Of a DNA stretch of 64,000 nt, positions 23,400 through 35,589 are shown one piece after another. The DNA comes from Malaya genurostris (Eukaryota > Arthropoda > Insecta > Diptera > Culicidae). How positions within the stretch are numbered: position 1 is the stretch's first letter; the number at the start of each line of letters is the position of its first letter. The position numbers and the translations under genes were made by a program. The stretch lies in NCBI RefSeq assembly GCF_030247185.1, contig NC_080572.1, positions 96,769,198 through 96,833,197 on the forward strand, read 5' to 3'. The notes below the pieces were generated by a model. That model searched no databases and was not told the DNA's origin. It was given only the letters and a program-made list of their open reading frames with translations.

Positions 23400-24730
23400 G
23401 TCGGTGACTCCTGGAAATGTTCCTGGCTAACTAAAACAGCTTCGGTTTCAACAGTCTTTTTTCAATGCTGCCTAAAACGCTATTACATAAACGCTTACAG
23501 ACTGATACTATATCATTTCTAAGAGTATTTTATAACAATTTACATTTTTTCATTCGGTTTTCTGAAAATTGTTTGGAGGAACCTGTCCTTAATTCAAGTT
23601 TTAAACAGATATTCCAAGTCAAAAAAACAGAACATTACAATAGGTCCGCTAGTTAAAGATTGAAGTATTTTCGGTTATCTCGATATATAAATAAGAAATA
23701 TTTTCTATTACCAGTGCATATAAAAAAAATCAAAGTTCCTAAAATGCTTGTCGGTCTGGAAAACCAACAACAATCTTTACCTGCATACTGTCATACTGAC
23801 CTTTTTTCGTAACTAATGTCATTGCCTTGGCTTCGGCCTTGGTACAACAAATTGTCATATGGACATACACTGTTTAAATTGTGGTAATTCGCTTGCAAAC
23901 ACTTCTATTCAATGATCGAATCTCTCAAAAGAATTTTCATGCTATGAATGAAAAGGAAAATATGACTTCAATTAATGACAATGTCTTGTCAGGCAACAAA
24001 TTTTAAATTCTCATCCAATAAAATCCAATATAAAATCATTGCATGTATTTATACCCAAAATTTAGCAAAACTGTTCGGCTTCCACGCCTGGCTCTTGTAA
24101 AACACCATTTTTCCTAATGTATCTGTTAGCCCATCAATGATAGATCCGTCATGTCATCCCATTTTTAAAATTTGGTGTGTCCACAATTTCAATGCGTTGA
24201 TGAGCTAATAAATCAAACGAATTTTACATAAACGCCCCTAATGCTAAGCATTTCTCATGAAATAACCAGCAAATTTACCAGAAAGTACGAGTTTTTCATT
24301 ATGAGTTCTCCGCCTAAACGGAGCGATTTAAAGCGATAAGTGCACTTGGGACCGATATTCTACAGGGTACTATACGAAACAAATCGCTATAGAATTGAAT
24401 GGGAGGAATGACAGCAAAGGAGAGGTGAGTAGATGTGAACGAAAAAGAGAAACATAAAGGTATACTGATTACCGTATTATAAACAGTATAACGAACGAAC
24501 AAATTAGGCAAGTATTGACCATAACAGTATTAATAACACAGATAACAAACACATCTACACAAAATGAAAAACTGCCATAGGTTCTAGCGGGAAGGAAAAG
24601 CAGTTGAAGCATGGGATGATGAAGGAGTAGGCCATAATGGAACACATACCCAAACACAAGGTGAGTGACCAATATATCAAGGCCAATAGATTACTATATT
24701 TAATAATATATTAGAGCTTAATGCATTGAA
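23400..24730. other. Unassigned AT-rich region
   Basis: Nothing recognised: no RT, transposase or tRNA motif, and no internal repeat noticed. Confidence 0.4.
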
Positions 24731-24744
24731 ATATTGAACGTCAT

Positions 24745-25185
24745 TTCAACGAAGCGTATTATATTATATTGTACTATATTATATGATATTGCGTGGAGTT
24801 GTATTGTATTATATTAAGTTCGATTGTGGTGTATTATATTATATTATATTATATTGTATTATATTATATTATATTATATTATATTATATTATATTATATT
24901 ATATTATATTATATTGTATTGTATGGCATTATATAGTATGGTAGTATATCATAATATAGTTTAGTTCAGTTTTCTTGACGTGAGAGACTCTCAGCCGGAA
25001 ACTGGTTCTTTTATGTATGGTGCAGTATATTATATTATACTATATATTATTGAAACATACTATACTAGGTTGCATTATAGTTTATTATTATATTATATTA
25101 TATTATTTTTTCATGTATTGAAGTACATTTCTTTTTATATTCTATTATATTGTACTACATTCTATTATATTATATTGATATAAAA
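24745..25185. repeat. AT-rich microsatellite based on ATTAT
   Basis: A pure (ATTAT)n run occupies about 24831-24915. It is flanked by degenerate TATATTATATT variants, and a second shorter stretch lies at 25028-25180. Short frames inside are artefacts. Confidence 0.92.
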
Positions 25186-25204
25186 CATTTATTATGGGGA
25201 TGTA

Positions 25205-25535
25205 ATGGGAGGGAGCATCAGGGCATCGGACGAATTGATGGCTGGACGAGGGATTGTGGATAGCCAGCCCAAGTCACTTGAAGGAAACTTGTTTCCTTCT
25301 GAAGGTTTGAAAAGAGTCTGACGCGCCCTTCTCAAACAAACCATCAGGCGGGTTCAAGCATGTATAGCGATATGCTTCATCCATGCACTGGATATTATGG
25401 TTGGAAGAGCATCTTTTATTCCCGCGGAAAATGTGTAAGTGATTCTGCTGACATATCCGCCCAACCCTTTTTGTTCACTTTTCGGTAACAGCTATAGTAA
25501 GAAGGTGAATGGGTGAACCGTATTAACTCTTAAAC
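25205..25535. other. Unassigned spacer
   Basis: Slightly more GC-rich than its neighbours; no feature recognised. Confidence 0.35.
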
Positions 25536-26346
25536 ACGGAAATCAAACACCCCCTGCAAACGATGGATAAGATCAAAGTCAATAACTTTTTCAATTTCAA
25601 TTTTGTGAGTCCAGTTGAAATCAATATCTAACACAAATATGAACGTATAGACAAGTATCCATTGCAAAATCATCATGACATTATGATGAATTAGGGCGAC
25701 CATTAGTAAATTTAAAAAACAAACATGAAAGGTCCTAGGAACTTTTAATATTTATTTATAACATTTTCTCGATTTGCCAAATGCCAGATTTTTTCCAACA
25801 AGAATTTTGTATAGTTATTTTCTTATATTTATTTTTTTATTAAATAAAAAACTTTTAATAATTTTTTATAACATTTTCTCAATGAATCTGTCCCCGGTGA
25901 ACGACCAAAATGGTTAAAACCGGGGTGAAATAAATGATATAAAAAAAATCAATGAACCTCAGATGACAGATTTTTTCCAATAATTTTGCAAGATTTTCGT
26001 ACACTTATTTTCAAATTTAATAAAAATCCAGCGAAAGAATCCCAATTGTCCTTATTTTTCATTATGGGCATTCATTGTGCTGTTATTGATAAAAACTGAG
26101 AAAGCTTACCCTTACAAAAATCGTTGAGAGAGACATGCAGGATTGTCCAAAATAGATTCTGTGAGGGACAATAAGTTGTTTCAGAACTTTGACTGAACAT
26201 TTCGCACAAACGCCAAATTCGGTATTGTCTTTTACTTTTTCAAGAAAATCATTATGCTGAAAATCGTTTTTCAGCTTTGGGCTGGTAATATTTTTTACGG
26301 TTTTGCACTAACATTTCCAACTTTTTCCGGGTCATTTGCCGCCCTT
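25536..26346 (+). mobile_element. Composite repeat: LINE RT fragment plus DNA-transposon tail (copy 2)
   Basis: Positions 25536-25745 match 2889-3085 in order (AAATCAAA start, TGCAAACG, GATGAATTAG, then an ATGAAAGGTCCTAGGAA end). They are badly decayed, with internal stops. Positions 25950-26346 match 3120-3513 and 12220-12666 (AAATCCAG, GTGCTGTT, TTTGCACTAA, ending TCATTTGCCGCCCTT). A diverged copy of the TTTATAACATTTTCTC block is duplicated at 25745 and 25866. This is the second occurrence of the same LINE-to-DNA-element join. Confidence 0.68.
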
Positions 26347-26349
26347 AAA

Positions 26350-27480
26350 TTTTTCAGATACTTCTGAAATGTAATTCGCTAGTGTTGAAACTATAATTTG
26401 GGTAACTTAAAGGAAAGTAAAATGATTTTCCTACAAAAACAACAATTTTAAGTAATCATTCCAACGAATTCTAGTTCTTCTCTGTTTGAAGCATTTCATG
26501 TTGGGTGGAAATTTACAAACCGCATTATAATGAATTTGAAATTTAACAACGATGTTAAATAATCATTGAAAGGTCCATAATAAAAGAAATAACAATTGAA
26601 GAGAAATTTTACATAATACTCTTCAAATGTTATACTTTCATGTGTCATTGATGTTAATGAACATATCTTGACTAGAATTCGCTTAAACATGCCGTTTTTC
26701 GTGCAAATTACCCATACCTCGCCAGGTTTTGTTCCTCTAGGAGAAAAACACTTCAAAGGATTCAGAGTAGAATTCTGAAAACTCAACTGAGCTACCTCTC
26801 TGGTTTAGTACGAGTAAATTGTAAGTTCCTCTACTTCTTTCCACATGACAAGTAAGTTTTCAACTTTCCTTTCAATGTCTGAAAAAGATTGCGGCGTCCA
26901 GAGAATCGTTCTTCCAGGAAATGTTCTTCAATCAATCTTTTCCAATGTGCATTTAATTGGACACTGATACAAAGCCAAACTGAGATCTTGGTGACTACGT
27001 GTAAACTACCGTACAGTGATAAATAATTCATTTTAATTCACGTTTGTAAATGTTTTCTTGCGATGTAATGCCAGAGTTAGGCTAAAAATAAAACCAATTG
27101 AATGATCAAAATCTACTTGTACAGCGATCATCTTCTCGAATACAATTTCAGTTGAACTATTTCACATATTTAAGTATGTTGCTGCCATGCAAGCTCTGGC
27201 TCTGATAATATTAAGGTTCAAGATAAATAATTGAGATTCAAAGTTAAACGTCAACCTAGTGTGGCAATTAAAAATGCGGTATTTTTCAAGAGATGTCTCT
27301 GTGAACAGGTATTTGTTCACCCTAGAAACTATTGCGTCATTTTTTTTTCAGTAACATCACGTTCCAAAAAACCTTTCGGATTTTGTCAATTTGAAGTTTG
27401 TGGCAGTGAAATGAACGTGTCGACATTTTTGCTAAATAAAGAGCATTTTCCGGGTGTGTTGATTCTATATATTGTGTTAA
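26350..27480. other. Unassigned AT-rich region
   Basis: No coding or repeat feature recognised; short frames show no motif. Confidence 0.4.
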
Positions 27481-27680
27481 AAAGCTGCTGCTAAATCCCA
27501 GCGACGGGAAGCACGCTCTATCGGTCATGAGGCGGAGCAGTTAAATGTTAGTCACAAAGCCATTTCTGATCGTCTACACCTCACGGAGAAATATCAGAAG
27601 GTAGGAAAATCGGTTCCTCATGAGCTGAATGATAGACAGCAGGAAAAACGAAAAACCAGTGAGCATATAGGTTCATGACG
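27481..27680 (+). pseudogene. mariner transposase N-terminal fragment
   Basis: The plus strand around 27537-27665 translates to QLNVSHKAISDRLHLTEKYQ followed by KVGKSVPHELNDRQQEKR. This fits the second helix-turn-helix and linker of mariner-type (DD34D) transposases, where a comparable V-P-x-E-L motif joins DNA-binding and catalytic domains. The catalytic part does not follow, and no inverted repeat was found nearby. It is a short fossil. Confidence 0.7.
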
Positions 27681-27856
27681 GGAGAGTAGAAATTGATTTA
27701 TTTTGAGAATCAACTGCAAAAAAAATTGCATCGGAAAAAAAACGAAATGGTGGGATCAAATGGTACCTTGTATTGCTTGTTTCTCAAATTTACTAATCGC
27801 TTGTTCAATTCATCCCTACTTGTTAGTGTTAGTAACGATGCTTTTCTGTACTAATT

Positions 27857-28270
27857 GCCTTTCTCATATGGAAAGATTATACAGTCACTTGAAAAATCGA
27901 CTAGTTAAAATTTGTCCGGAAGGCTAAGTGTTCTATATCACTCGACACAGTTCTTCGAGCTGAGCAATGTCAATGATATATGTGAGAGTATCTGTCAAAT
28001 AATTTCACTCAAAAATTTAAAAATATCATAATTCCATAAGTCATTTAGAGCGACGATTCAAAAATGGGAAAAATTCTACTAAATTTGACTCAAAACTGAT
28101 TCAATTTGTAGGCTATATTAGTTACTAACTAAACGAACCGACTTCGGTTATACCGGTTCCAAGTTCTCGGTTTCAGAAGTACCGGGAATGTTGGTCAAAA
28201 ACTCTAAAACAAGACTTACTCAATTTTCTCAGAGATGATTTGATCGATTTCTACAAACTGAGAATCTTCT
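27857..28270 (-). mobile_element. Dispersed mosquito-type repeat, partial reverse copy
   Basis: The left end reads GCCTTTCTCATATGGAAAGATTATACAGTCAC and continues with a decayed GTCCGGAAGGCTAAGTGTTC block and TTCTTCGAGCTGAGCAATGTC. These are the reverse complement of the right end of the repeat at 9740-9895. The CCGAGAACTTGGAACCGG-type motif near 28165 fits the internal unit. Confidence 0.62.
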
Positions 28271-28449
28271 TATAATATTTTTGGAAATATAAGTAATATG
28301 AGAAAGCAAGCATTACATAACTAGGTTGATTTAAAAATGTTTTTCAGTAGTTTGATGCATATGTCAAGGCGGTCAAATGTTTTACTGAAGTCAGTGTAAC
28401 ACATCGTTCAAACAGTTTCTGGACCATCCGAGAAAGCATCATTTCTTGT

Positions 28450-29230
28450 GCAAAATCCTTATTTTGTTTTGAGCCTCTCAGCCTTGATTATAGAATGATT
28501 TGTCCTTAGCCTCAAAATTGACAGATTCAACGATAACTTTTTTAACCGAGCGAAATCTTATTCCCAGGAACACCTTTTTGAGATCAGCTAAGAGCCAGTA
28601 GTCACTGAGGGCTAGATCTGGTGTATGAGGAATATTTCGTCCAATATTTCTATTACTGTCATTGATGTGTGGCACGGTGTACTGCCTGAAAGACGTGAAA
28701 TGATGATATATTTTCTTCTTCGATTTCGGTATCCAAATGCATACAAAATATATTGCAATAGTTAATGTTATTGATTTTTCCCTTCTCAAGATAGTCGATA
28801 AAAATTATACCGCGAGCATCCAACAAAACTGACACCATAACTTTTCCAGATGGTCTTAAGAAAAGAAATAATAGGTTTCTTTGGATTCCACTATGAAAAA
28901 TTTTTCATCGTGGAATCCAAAGGAACCTATCAGTTCTTTTCTTAAGACTGTTTAGTTTCATTCCATTAAAGGCTCAAAAATTCCAAAAAAAATCCAGATC
29001 CTTGTTGCGTTTTCGGTCGGCTTTCCCCGACTACACGCCGCTCAGCTGACAGCGATTCGGCATCGGAGTAAAATGGTGGATCCATGTTTTGTCTACTGTC
29101 ACATACCGACGCAAGAAATCCCGATTATTGCGACTAAACGAAACCAGACAACTCTCTGACATTTGGAAAATATCTTTTTCATGGCCAGATTTTTGCGGAA
29201 AACCGTGAAAGCACTTACAGTTGATGTGCT
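28450..29230 (-). pseudogene. mariner (DD34D) transposase relic
   Basis: Minus-strand reading from 29210 gives RRYVTVDKTWIHHFTP (first catalytic block, normally V-D-E-T-W), then after an inserted hairpin GKVMVSVLLDARGIIFIDYL. The frame at 28478-28789 ends with PHTPDLALSDYWLLADLKKV, the block carrying the third catalytic Asp. The middle block with the second Asp is degraded, and stops and shifts are frequent. The D-E to D-K change at the first block and the interruption at 28853-28948 make it inactive. No terminal repeats were identified. Confidence 0.8.
28853..28948. repeat. 96-bp near-perfect palindrome inside a mariner relic
   Basis: The arms 28853-28900 and 28901-28948 are complementary with only about six mismatches and no loop. 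The left arm contains TCTTAAGAAAAGAAATAATA, the right arm TTCTTTTCTTAAGAC. It splits the mariner frame, so it was inserted or generated there after that copy arrived. Confidence 0.92.
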
Positions 29231-29732
29231 ACCTCAACAATCTTAAGAATTTAAAAAAAATAGGAGGAAAAAGAAAACGAAAATTCAACACACATATATA
29301 ATAAGCGACACTTCGAATCCTTTGGGAGAAGTCCCCTCCCCCTTTGTAAACACACGTACAGAGCCGGTGAAACATATTGAGCCCAGGTGGGAATTATTCG
29401 TACCGAGGTCACTATTTTGAAGTATTATTTAGTCAATTTTTAAATAATATTTTGTTTCAATATAACTTTGCATGAGACGCGTAAATTCGAAGCTTGAAGC
29501 GTTTTCGATATTTTCTTGTAAAACAAAATTGCGCATTTAAAGGTTAAATACAATATCAAACTACAAAATTCCTGCCAATATTTGTTTGGAATATTAAGTC
29601 AGCAGTCTTTTAGGTTCCGTATAAACTTATTTGTGTTTGCAAATTTTGAAATTATTTTTTTGAGAATTTTGGTTACCCTGATCGTTTAGTTGGTTGTGGT
29701 TGATGGTAAAAGATGTCTCGCATGAATCGAAA

Positions 29733-29936
29733 GTAATGTCTTGGCTTTACATTCCTCTTGGGAATTTGGCTTTTCTGTTTCAACCGACTTAGCAGTCGAT
29801 TCTTAGCATACAGAATCATTTCATGGCTAGTGATACGATCCTACTGACACTATGAATCATTCCAGGTCGGGGCTCGAACATATGACAACTGGTTTATAAG
29901 ACCAGCGCCGTATGCATTGAGCCGCAAATCCGGGCG
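29733..29936 (-). mobile_element. tRNA-derived SINE, copy 2
   Basis: Matches the minus-strand element at 23155-23365 throughout (CTTGGCTTTACATTCC, GGCTAGTGATACGATCCTAC, GGGGCTCGAACATATGACAA, ending near CCGGGCG). The B box reads GTTCGAGCC and the anticodon-type loop differs by one base (CTTATAA). It lies inside the hAT-type element. Confidence 0.78.
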
Positions 29937-30329
29937 AATCGAACGGCGCACAAAACAAATCCAGCCGCTGATGTGCATAGCACATTGTTAAAAAAATCCC
30001 GGGACCAACTGAGATGACGGGGTAATGTCAAACTATCATCATCGTTCAGAAGACAAGTATTAAATTTTCACGTCAATCGCACTACAAACACTAACTTACC
30101 GACATATAAGTTACGTTACTTTTTGATTTACGAAAATTTAAAAATAACGAATTCCGTTTATTGATCAAACATTGCTCTCTATAACCGGGCAAGTTCAGCA
30201 ATGGTTTAAGAAGTGTTACCCACACTCAGAATAAAAACATAGATTTGTGGTATTCTGATTTTAACGTGAATAAATTAAGCAGTCATCCGGAAAAAATGTG
30301 AACAAGTTTTGATAATCGTTATGGATGAA

Positions 30330-31020
30330 CACAAAATCAAAGTCCCACTGAACTGGAAGTACTTTTATGATCATATGCGAAAATTTGGGCATGAAAAAAA
30401 TCTTTTCCAAATAGGGGCCTCGTTCGCTCACAATCTATCAAAAGCAACAACGCATCAACAATCCAGAGAGCTGGTCGACACTGTTTAGTCGCAATAAAAA
30501 GGAATTCTTGCGTTGGTATGAAACAGTGGACGAAACATGGATCTATCTTTTTTCTCCGGAGTTGTTTCAACATTTAGACGGGGAAAACGCAACAGGTAGC
30601 TGCAACAAGTATGGCGTCAGTTTTTAGATGCTCGAGGTATAATTAACGTCGAGTATCTTGAAAAGGAAGAACCAACAAAAGTTTTTAGTTATTAATGCGT
30701 TAGGAGTTATTAATGCGTCTGAGGTATGGAATCGTAAAAAACGGCCTCATATGAAGCAGAAAAAATCACCTTTAACCAAGACAATGCACCGAGCCACAAG
30801 TCAATGAAAATAATGGCCAAATTGAACGTATTGGGCACCGATCTGTTTCTTCACCCACCATATTCTCAATAAACTAGCCCCCAGCGACTACTTGTCATTT
30901 GATGATCTGAGAGAGTCATCGCCGCAAATGAAGCCTATTTTAAGGCCATGGACAAATCATTCTATAAGTATGATATAGAAATTTAGATAATAAATAAAGA
31001 AATTTTGATCAAGAAATGTT
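30330..31020 (+). pseudogene. mariner (DD34D) transposase relic inside the hAT-type element
   Basis: Broken plus-strand frames read LFSRNKKEFLRWYETVDETW (first Asp in VDETW at about 30529), then FNQDNAPSHKSMKIMAKLNV at about 30775. The last block is LGTDLFLHPPYS, followed by stops and LAPSDYLSF near 30885. The spacing from the QDN Asp to the PSD Asp is 34 residues when the frame is followed, as in classic mariners. Many stops and a gap in the middle make it non-functional. The same family is represented by 28450-29230 and 39634-40549. Confidence 0.82.
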
Positions 31021-31343
31021 GTTTTCCTAGTGGAAGCAACCTTCTCTACGGAAGGTTCTAAGAATTTCTGCTTTCGGCCTTCTGTAGTCATATAAGATTC
31101 AATAATATTTGTGATACAAACGTTTCAAAATCTGTTACGATTTTATTCCCGCTAGAGTTTTTTTGTTATTTCAACAGCTTACCAGTCAAAAATATTTCAA
31201 AATTTGTTACAAAATATTTCTGAAATAAATTACTCCAGTTGTTATAATTCTGTTATTACCATCTGATCGGGTATAGAAAACAAAGACACAATCCTACATC
31301 AAAAGATTTTGAGTGATTTCATTTATGTGAAAATAAAGAATGG

Positions 31344-32027
31344 AAAGGCGAGATGTGACAAGGTTGATTTTAGCAAGCAGAAATCTTTTACTTTAACTTA
31401 ACTTTCGCAAGAGGAGTTGAGTCTAAGCATCTCATCAATGCAAATCACTCGAGTCTCTGGTATGCCGGAAAGTACCGATAAAAGTCTTTTACCACTTACT
31501 ATCCGAACCGACAAAAGAATAGTTATCAGAAGTTTGAACTTTCTACTTGCGACTGTATTCTCGTACACAATTAATTCTTAACTATCTCTAATAGTGAAAA
31601 AGTGAAACTAGCATGATGGGTTTCCATCAGGTAGCGGTGAGTGCAGCGCTACTGAATACCGCTTACAACCTAGGCTAAACAGCCAGCACGCTGTGACTCT
31701 GGTGGGCATAAGCAATAGTTCGAACAAATCTTTCATTCTGATGTTCAACTAGCTGTATAGAGATTGAGAAAAATATCCATACAGTAAAGAACTCAATGTG
31801 TATAAGAATGCAGTCGCAAGTAGAAACTGATAACTTCTGGTAACTTTTATTTTACCGGTTCGTATAGTAAATGGTAAAAGATCATTTTCGGTACTTTCCG
31901 GCATACCAGAGACTCGATGATTTGCATGAATGAGATGCTTAAACTCGACCCCTTTGGTTGAAGGTAAAAGTTAAGTCACTAAAAGATTTCTGCTTGCTCA
32001 AATGACCATTGTCACGCCTCACCTTTT
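31344..32027. mobile_element. Foldback element with ~230-bp inverted arms
   Basis: The left arm (31344 to about 31572) and right arm (about 31795-32027) are inverted complements with scattered mismatches. Paired blocks include GCAAGCAGAAATCTTTTA with its complement near 31985, CTCTGGTATGCCGGAAAGTACC near 31455 with its complement near 31895, and CTACTTGCGACTG with CAGTCGCAAGTAG. The central ~220 bp are unique. No coding sequence. Confidence 0.88.
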
Positions 32028-32242
32028 TGTTGTATATCTTCACATCCTTGCTCTACCTTGAGTACTAGCATTTTATAATTCTGATTTTATTTTTCATTCT
32101 CAGTTACAATGAAACTATTCTAATTATTATAAATTATACTAATACTACTATTATTTTTCGTTAGAAATTTCAGGTGGGTAATTATCCACCTTTGGTAGTA
32201 CTACCCACCGTACCCATCTCTCTCACCGGCCCTGCACACGTA

Positions 32243-34615
32243 GACTTGTGAGGAACCCCTTCTCTACCCCCCGTGAGTTAACGTGGTTATTGAATGGCCC
32301 CTACGACCAATACTGTCTCTTTAAACACAAAGTCTTAAGTGATTCGAATTCATGATCCAAATCTCGTACGGGTAAATTATCATTTGCACACATTTCCTGC
32401 TTAAAATCCCTTTCCAGGTCTTCCTTATGCAGGTCGGAATTAAGTATTTGAAGCTCCTAAATTATAAAAATAATTACAAACTACAAGGTTGCAAAATAAT
32501 AGTAAATCCTATAACTAATTCTGCTAAATCAATCATATCATCAGCATGGCACGCAGCACGCAAAATGATATAAATGCTGACTAGGCGCATTGCATTCAAG
32601 CGATGAGCTAAATTTTTCTCTTCGGAATCCACAAGCTGTTCCGTCTGTACGAAACCCATTCCGAGCAGAACATTCCGCACCGGTTCTGATCCGTAGATAA
32701 CCTTTAATTTTTAATAAGCCCATGACAGATGAACGACATGCCAAGTGGTACAAAATTTAACAGCTGCGTGTTTCTTATCCCTGAGCAGCATCGTCACTCA
32801 CTCGCCTGAATTGGCACTTCCAACTCGCTTACGATTGCAACCATTCGCGGGAACAGTGACATAATTTCCCACCGATTCGTGTCAGTCTGATCTGAGAATC
32901 CCCGAGGAAACGAAGACATCGTATCGTATCGTATTGACAGCCTCAATCTGGAACGTTAGCAGCAAGACAGCACGAAAACAAAAACAATTTCAAGTGCCCC
33001 GACAGTATTATGATGGGAGATTTATGATTTGGATAAACACTCACTCGCTCACTTGAACTGGATTTTTAATTTCCGCTCACAATTTGCTGTTCATCATTTT
33101 AAACTTCCTCCCATCTGCGCCGCCCTTTTGGAACAATCGAATCGATTTAAATCCTCGCTCGCTCGAGGTTGTGTGATTTACTGTCGTTTCGGTTTTTTTT
33201 CTCCTTCTTTCTTTCTTTCTTCTTCGCCTCAATTCGTTACGCCGCTCGCTGGCCGACAACACTAAACTTTTACTGCATCGTGAAATTTGTTAAACATAAT
33301 ATTTGCATAACAATACCCGTAAAAGCCTATTAAGCACTCACTCACTCACGCCGGGGATTTTCTGTGGCGGCCACAGAATAGGTTTCATTCTTCTACACAC
33401 TTCCTCCCACGACTTTCATTCTATCCGGTGCTACACGGTGTGCTGTCGACCACCAGCATAAATATGTTTTGGCTGACACACATTCGAACGGACGTAGTGC
33501 GACGTTTGATGTTGAAGCGGTGATAAAATTCAATTTTCGGATATTCCCGACAACAAACTCTATTCCCGATTTGCTTTCACTGACACCCCAGCACGGTTTG
33601 TCACAGAATCACATTGGTTAAATCGACTGCCATATACTTGGCAAAAACTAAACCGAAATCACGTTTCCACTGCGGTTTTTCTATTCGAGGTTCTTTTGTT
33701 CACCGTGAGTTTTCCCGAGAAAAAAAAATCAACTTTTCACGCAGGTTCTTTCTAGTAGCAATCGGACCGAAAATACCACCACCGAATCACGTTTCACGAT
33801 CCACAAGCATGTTTACTACAATCACAATCAACAAATCACTTCACTTTTGCTTCTTGGACACTATCGCATTACACCGAACACCGCATCATCATCTCCGCTG
33901 GTAGCGGAAGACGTGCTCTAGGAAAAAAAAAAAACTGACGTCTTGACGGAAAAGCGTCACTTTTCCAATTTTCCTTCCACCGAATTCGCCGACAGCCGAC
34001 GATTTCCTTCTAGCACCGGCCACCGGTAGCTGAGGGGACGACGGTATATCGAGTTTCAGCCAAAGTTCGTCCACTTGGGTAATCGATTTTCCTGCGATGT
34101 GTTGAAATTTACGTATCCACCGTCAACACGAGGTTTGTCTGATTGTGGAAAACGAAACCAACTGCTGCGTAAAACCTTCCCGGAAAAGAGGCACGCGTTT
34201 TGCCCGATGGCAACCACAGTACTGAGTGCGTTCGTCGTTTCACGACGGTACGGAGCGGTTCACGAAGCAGGCGAGCACAGATTTGCTTCTGCCACGAAGC
34301 AAACGACGCTGTTCGGAATGTTGCGCAGCAAACCTTTGATATGTCGCACGAGGGTTGTTGTCTGCTGCACGGGCCACGCGAATGTGTAGCTCTTTTCTCG
34401 CCAGCTCTCCCATTTCTGATATCCTGTGTGCTCTTGATCACAAGGCTCATGCCTTTCGTTATAACCCGAGTAAGATTGACGTGCGGAATGCTCACTGCGG
34501 GACCCTCTCTCGATAATGGCATATTTATGCTGCCGTTATGCTGTCTGTCCCTCTTACCGCTCCTACACAGGCAGACCGGTGGAAACATGCTTCTGCATGT
34601 CTGAGCAGTCAGTCA
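32243..34615. other. Single-copy-looking GC-richer region
   Basis: No repeat shared with the rest of the window and no recognisable protein. Several overlapping frames on both strands (34109-34588 minus, 34200-34604 plus) lack motifs and look like chance frames in GC-richer DNA. Host intron, UTR or regulatory DNA is possible. Confidence 0.45.
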
Positions 34616-35583
34616 GGCGGATATGCAGTGTGAGGGTAAATTTTCGGGGAAAAATGCCCAAAAATAAATTCTAAAGTTGATAAATTGATAACCTATAGAC
34701 AGTGCACAGTGGTTTGAATCGACAAAAAACGCGAACTTAATTCTCTAGCTGCTAAACCGTTGTTCCGATATACATAGTTCCTTTGGAGAACTCATTCACA
34801 AAAATATTCCTCGTTATTTGATCACAATAAAAAAGCATTCAACAATAAAAGTTCATTTTAATAACTTTTTTCCCTTAAGAGATAAAAAAACGATGTTAGA
34901 GCTTCTAACGAGAAAAAACTTTGCCGAAGAAGCTATAGGTCTAACGCAAAAAGATTCGGATATATGAAGCATTTTTGTTTGAAACCCCTTAAAATCAACT
35001 TTTTGTACATAACTTTTTTCGCCATTATTTTCAGTGTCTACTATGTTCGAGACAATTACTAAAACCGTAAAATTACACATTTTTGTTGAAGACTTTGGCC
35101 TGGCCTTTTCCCTAAAAAGTTATTTAACATTTAAACTTTTATATACACTAACTTTAACTACTAATAGGAAGCAGGGTCACAGACCAAAAGGCACATGCAT
35201 ATACTTTTTGGAAAGTTTGAATCAAGTAATATAAAGTTATGCAGTGTGTAGTGTGGCCTTTTAAATTGTGTAAATAAGACAACGAAATATAGAGTGCTTT
35301 TTTGACCATTTTCTTAGCAAAAACATTTACTAAAACGATTATTTTTGGTTTATTAAAAGGAGCTTTGTAGGAAATGTTCAAATATTATAATCGGTCGTTA
35401 GTGTAGCTTTGGTACAATGGAGTAATAATTGAATACAAATTCAGGATGCAATCTTGTATGCAATTGATAAAACTAAAGAAGCATATTAACGTGCTCATTA
35501 AATTTCGACAATTTTACTTATTCTTTTAATAGACTATTCCATATCCGTTCTTTTTATTAAAATTAAATTTATTTCAAGGATGA
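34616..35583. other. AT-rich unassigned region
   Basis: It contains low-complexity, repeat-like text (CATAACTTTTTTCGCC, AACTTTTTTCCCTTAAGAG), but no second copy was found in the window. Confidence 0.4.
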
Positions 35584-35589
35584 TAAAGA

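Larger units (their letters stand above)
29359..32234. mobile_element. hAT-type non-autonomous element with 8-bp target duplication
   Basis: The left terminus CAGAGCCGGTGA (29359) faces the right terminus TCACCGGCCCTG (ending 32234). An identical octamer CACACGTA lies immediately outside each end, at 29351-29358 and 32235-32242. Short inverted repeats starting CAGRG with 8-bp target duplications are the hallmark of hAT elements. No hAT transposase frame is present. The interior is occupied by a SINE, a mariner relic and a foldback, so the original element was much shorter. Confidence 0.82.

Noticed and set aside
34109..34604. Two overlapping frames of 134 and 159 codons on opposite strands
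   Set aside because: No recognisable motif, no codon or splice evidence, and opposite-strand overlap is expected by chance in this GC-richer DNA.
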